8,610 nt of DNA. It comes from CAYUEQ01 sp964443805 (lineage in GTDB: Bacteria > Bacillota_I > Bacilli_A > RF39 > UBA660). The position numbers and the translations under genes were made by a program. The notes under the pieces are model-generated. The model ran no database searches. It saw only the letters and a program-made list of their open reading frames with translations, and was not told the origin of the DNA. Below, one piece after another: positions 6,356 to 8,610 of this stretch (position 1 is its first letter; each line of letters opens with the position of its first letter). The stretch covers positions 1 through 8,610 of the forward strand of contig CAYUEQ010000041.1 in assembly GCA_964443805.1 (NCBI GenBank), given 5' to 3'.

Positions 6356-7081
6356 ATGAATAAAAAAGCAGTATTATTAATCCACGGATTTGGTGGAGGA
6401 ACAAGTGATCTTGAATATTTGTTTAAAAATTTACAACTAAATAAAAGACTAGATGTCTTTCTTTTCACATTGCCTGGACATGAAGATCGATTAAAAGTAA
6501 AAGCAACTAAAGGACAATGGATAAAAAGTTGTGAAGAAGAAATAGAATGGTTAATTGCAAATGGTTATAAAAAAATATATGTAATTGGACATAGTATGGG
6601 AGGAGTGCTGGCAACTAATATAACTAAAAAATATAAACAAATAAAAAAATTAGTTCTACTAGCACCAGCTTTTAGATATTTAGAAGTTGAAGGAGATAAC
6701 TTAAAATTATTAAAAAGTTTACAAAAAGGTCCAGAAATAATAAAAGATTACCCAAAAGTAAAAATATTATCTAATTTCATATTAATGCCTATATCAACTG
6801 TAACTAACTTTATTAATTTAATTAAAGAATGTTATGAAGATCCAAAATATATTGATGTACCAATTTTAACAATTCATGGTAAAAAAGATAAAGTAACACC
6901 AATGAGTAGTGCAGAATATGTTCATAATAGTGTAAAATCAAAAACCAATATCTTAATTAAAATGGATAATGCCGATCACGGTATAGCTAATGGTAAAAGA
7001 AGAGATGAAGTATGTATCTTAGTAAATGATTTTTTAAAATTTAATTTACACGTTAGATGTAAGAAGATAATTGAAATATAA
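6356..7081 (+). CDS. Alpha/beta hydrolase (carboxylesterase or monoacylglycerol-lipase type)
   Basis: This 241-residue cytosolic serine hydrolase has a complete catalytic triad. The nucleophile S80 lies in GHSMGG (78-83), the acid D178 in HGKKDKVTP (174-182) and the base H208 in NADHG (205-209). LLIHGFGGG (7-15) supplies the oxyanion-hole region, and LPGHEDR (39-45) is typical of bacterial carboxylesterases. The cap between strands is short and helical (about 106-162). The substrate is likely a short-chain or monoacyl ester, by family similarity only. GAGGT (6348-6352) overlaps the end of the metG stop region and supports the ATG. The spacing implies co-transcription with metG. The tail after NDFLKF (HVRCKKIIEI) is basic and unlike the family, but short. 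A strong terminator follows. Confidence 0.9.
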   Translation: MNKKAVLLIHGFGGGTSDLEYLFKNLQLNKRLDVFLFTLPGHEDRLKVKATKGQWIKSCEEEIEWLIANGYKKIYVIGHSMGGVLATNITKKYKQIKKLVLLAPAFRYLEVEGDNLKLLKSLQKGPEIIKDYPKVKILSNFILMPISTVTNFINLIKECYEDPKYIDVPILTIHGKKDKVTPMSSAEYVHNSVKSKTNILIKMDNADHGIANGKRRDEVCILVNDFLKFNLHVRCKKIIEI

Positions 7082-7087
7082 TTGATT

Positions 7088-7115
7088 AACATTGACATTT
7101 AGGTCAATGTTTTTT
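7088..7115 (+). terminator. Rho-independent terminator of the metG-hydrolase unit
   Basis: AACATTGAC (7088-7096) pairs perfectly with GTCAATGTT (7103-7111) around a 6-base loop and is followed by a T-run to 7115. It starts 7 bases after the hydrolase stop. Its left arm and T-run also contain the -35 and -10 of the next promoter. Confidence 0.85.
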
Positions 7116-7120
7116 ATTAT
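7092..7120 (+). promoter_or_regulatory. Sigma-A-type promoter embedded in the terminator, for the membrane-protein unit
   Basis: TTGACA (7092-7097) is a perfect -35, separated by exactly 17 bp from TATTAT (7115-7120), a 5/6 -10. Transcription would start near 7127, leaving a leader of about 19 bases with AAGGA at 7131-7135. An additional TATAAT at 7121-7126 is 23 bp from the -35, so the 7115 hexamer is the better partner. Confidence 0.68.
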
Positions 7121-7145
7121 TATAATAGTAAAGGAATGAATAAAG

Positions 7146-7706
7146 ATGAAAAAGAAATTAGTGTATGACTCACTAGCAGCTGGGGTAATAACATTGTTAG
7201 GAATAGTACTCTTGATGTTCCCAGAAGGAATATTTGAAGATATGAACTCAATACTGTTTATAGTAATGGCAACTTATACAGCTGTTAAACTTCTACAATA
7301 CTTTTTAACAAGGGTTCCAAAGGATAGAGATTACGAAAATTTATTAACAGCTATCGCTTGTGTGCTTGCAGCAACAAGTGCGTTAGTATTTAATTTTCAG
7401 GATTCAGCTATGGTACTAGCTTTTACAATTATTGGATGGGTTTTTATAGTTGGAATTGTAAAACTAGTTAAAGTAGATTACTTAATGGATCGTAAAAATA
7501 ATATGTGGTATATAAAAATGATCGACTTCACACTATTTGTTTTAATAGGTGTTTTAACAACAGTTAATCTTTATTATTCTACAATAGTACAAACCCTAAT
7601 ACTAGGTTTTTACTTAGTTCTAAATGGTGGATTAGAGCTTATTTATCCAGTAGTAAGTCATCTACTTGAAAAAAATCAAGTACTAGAAAAAGCTGTTAAG
7701 AAATGA
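7146..7706 (+). CDS. DUF308/HdeD-like six-helix membrane protein
   Basis: This 186-residue integral membrane protein has six predicted helices at about 10-27, 35-54, 64-84, 88-109, 123-144 and 148-169. Helices form three hairpin-like pairs separated by short charged loops (TRVPKDRDYEN; VDYLMDRKNNMW). The tail LLEKNQVLEKAVKK is basic and cytosolic. Size and topology match the DUF308/HdeD family; the named member HdeD of E. coli is linked to acid resistance, but function in Bacillota is not established and I do not infer it. AAGGA at 7131-7135 lies 10 bases before the ATG; an ATG at 7136 is out of frame and stops quickly. Its TGA stop overlaps the next ATG (ATGA), so the two genes are translationally coupled. 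That stop also shows UGA is not read as Trp. Confidence 0.77.
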   Translation: MKKKLVYDSLAAGVITLLGIVLLMFPEGIFEDMNSILFIVMATYTAVKLLQYFLTRVPKDRDYENLLTAIACVLAATSALVFNFQDSAMVLAFTIIGWVFIVGIVKLVKVDYLMDRKNNMWYIKMIDFTLFVLIGVLTTVNLYYSTIVQTLILGFYLVLNGGLELIYPVVSHLLEKNQVLEKAVKK

Positions 7707-7957
7707 TTACCTATTTTTGTCCAAAATGTAAATACAAGCTCCCATCACAAGTAACTAACTGTCCCGCTTGTAACACAGTAATACCAGATCAAAAAAATGA
7801 AACTAATATAAAAATGTATGATGTAGAATATGGACAAAGAGCGAAGCTAAAAAAACAAGAAAAAAAGAAATTTAAATTAAATCCAACATATGTTTTAATA
7901 ATCATTGTTTTAGGTGTAATTGCATTATTAATAATTTACTTAATTAACTTATTTTAA
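7703..7957 (+). CDS. Tail-anchored zinc-ribbon protein
   Basis: This 84-residue protein has an N-terminal zinc ribbon (CPKC at 6-9 and CPAC at 20-23), a charged linker with a lysine-rich stretch (about 48-62), and one C-terminal membrane helix (about 62-82) ending in LINLF. The basic stretch before the helix predicts the ribbon faces the cytosol. No enzymatic domain is present; small zinc-ribbon/TM proteins of this kind are common in Bacillota, and their roles are mostly unknown. It starts inside the DUF308 gene through an ATGA overlap with only a weak ribosome site (AAGAAATG), so it probably depends on translational coupling. This suggests the two membrane proteins are made together, possibly as partners. 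Confidence 0.78.
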   Translation: MITYFCPKCKYKLPSQVTNCPACNTVIPDQKNETNIKMYDVEYGQRAKLKKQEKKKFKLNPTYVLIIIVLGVIALLIIYLINLF

Positions 7958-7972
7958 AAAGAAGGAGAAACT

Positions 7973-8610
7973 ATGTTGTACGAACAAATACTCAATCATT
8001 TTTCATCAATTCCAAATATAAAAACAAAAGATATCGACAACTATAACAAAAAACTTATTAAAAATGGTACTGATGTAAGTGAACTTAAAGACTATATATT
8101 GACTCATCAAATTTTACACCGTACCTATTTTCAAGTATCTTTAAAATTATTAAATGATACTAAGAAACAATTTTCTTTTATCGAAAAAAATAACGATTAC
8201 TTACAAGACTGGTGGCATGTAGATCAACTGACTCAATTTATAAATAAACCTATTGACTTCAACTTTGCATATACAAAATCAAAAGAATATATTTTATCAC
8301 CAAAACCTTTTATGAGACGTTGGGGATATGTATTATTTTTAACGGGTTTACAAAAAAACACTGAAAACACTAAAAAAATTTTAGCACTAATGAAAGATGA
8401 TGATGAATACTATGTTCAAATGGCACAAGCGTGGCTTATTTGTGATTTAGCTGTATTCAATCCTAAAGAGGTAATAACATTTATAGAAAACTCTACTCTT
8501 AAATATAATATTCTAGGTAAGGCTATCCAAAAAATAGTAGACTCTTATCGGATAAGTGATGAAGTTAAAGAATATGTAAAAACTCTTCGATCGAAGTTAA
8601 GAAACAATTA
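7973..8610 (+). CDS. AlkD-like DNA alkylation repair protein (3' end cut by window by one base)
   Basis: From ATG 7973 the frame stays open for 212 codons and ends with the bases TA at 8609-8610, so a TAA or TAG one base beyond the window is likely. The product looks like the DNA alkylation repair enzyme family: HEAT-like helical-repeat glycosylases that remove bulky or positively charged alkyl bases such as N3- and N7-alkylpurines. Landmarks are DWWHVDQ (79-85), where W and D match the AlkD Trp/Asp base-site positions, the RRWGYVLFL helix (115-123), the AWLICDLAVF helix, and the C-terminal AIQKIVDSYRISDEVKE. The length fits the family (about 210-240). GAAGGAG (7961-7967) is an excellent ribosome site 5 bases before the ATG. 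It lies 15 bases after the zinc-ribbon gene, probably in the same transcript. The assignment rests on motif memory. Confidence 0.85.
   Translation, partial: MLYEQILNHFSSIPNIKTKDIDNYNKKLIKNGTDVSELKDYILTHQILHRTYFQVSLKLLNDTKKQFSFIEKNNDYLQDWWHVDQLTQFINKPIDFNFAYTKSKEYILSPKPFMRRWGYVLFLTGLQKNTENTKKILALMKDDDEYYVQMAQAWLICDLAVFNPKEVITFIENSTLKYNILGKAIQKIVDSYRISDEVKEYVKTLRSKLRNN

Noticed and set aside
8585..8596. 12-bp perfect palindrome CTTCGATCGAAG
   Set aside because: It lies inside the conserved C-terminal end of the AlkD-like coding region with no neighbouring copies or promoter, so it is most likely coincidental.

Overview
The window reads as a chromosomal segment of a very AT-rich, low-GC Bacillota-like bacterium, most likely an uncultured host-associated lineage near Erysipelotrichales or the RF39/Mollicutes-like Bacilli (lineage is inference). 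Translation uses the standard bacterial code: TGG is used for Trp, and a TGA stop forms an ATGA overlap at 7703-7706, so this is not a code-4 mycoplasma. A VanY-type D,D-carboxypeptidase with a membrane anchor suggests the cell still makes peptidoglycan. A run of exactly 100 N at 3494-3593 shows that this is a scaffolded draft or metagenome assembly.

Layout. On the minus strand at the left is a membrane-anchored VanY-like peptidase (11-955). Its best start appears to be a non-canonical ATC behind a strong Shine-Dalgarno. A short intergenic region holds divergent extended -10 promoters. To the right is a two-gene unit on the plus strand: a 2-oxoacid-dehydrogenase E2-like (CAT-fold) protein without a lipoyl domain (1043-1915), then a COG2509-like FAD-dependent oxidoreductase (1918-3312). 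A hairpin and a tRNA-Thr(GGT) gene (3344-3417) follow, then the assembly gap and a terminator.

After the gap comes a DUF2935-like helical protein whose metal-ligand positions look lost (3819-4730). Methionyl-tRNA synthetase (4776-6347) follows with its own extended -10 promoter and is tightly followed by an alpha/beta hydrolase (6356-7081). A strong intrinsic terminator there overlaps a consensus -35/-10 promoter for the last unit: a six-helix DUF308/HdeD-like membrane protein (7146-7706), a tail-anchored zinc-ribbon protein (7703-7957), and an AlkD-like DNA alkylation repair protein (from 7973) whose stop codon is cut by the window edge.

Most of this is ordinary housekeeping and accessory content. 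I see no CRISPR array, insertion sequence, phage module or recognisable defence system. The items most worth a second look are the ATC start of the peptidase, the DUF2935-like protein with missing ligands, the E2-like/FAD-oxidoreductase pair with altered signature residues, and the terminator/promoter overlap at 7088-7120.
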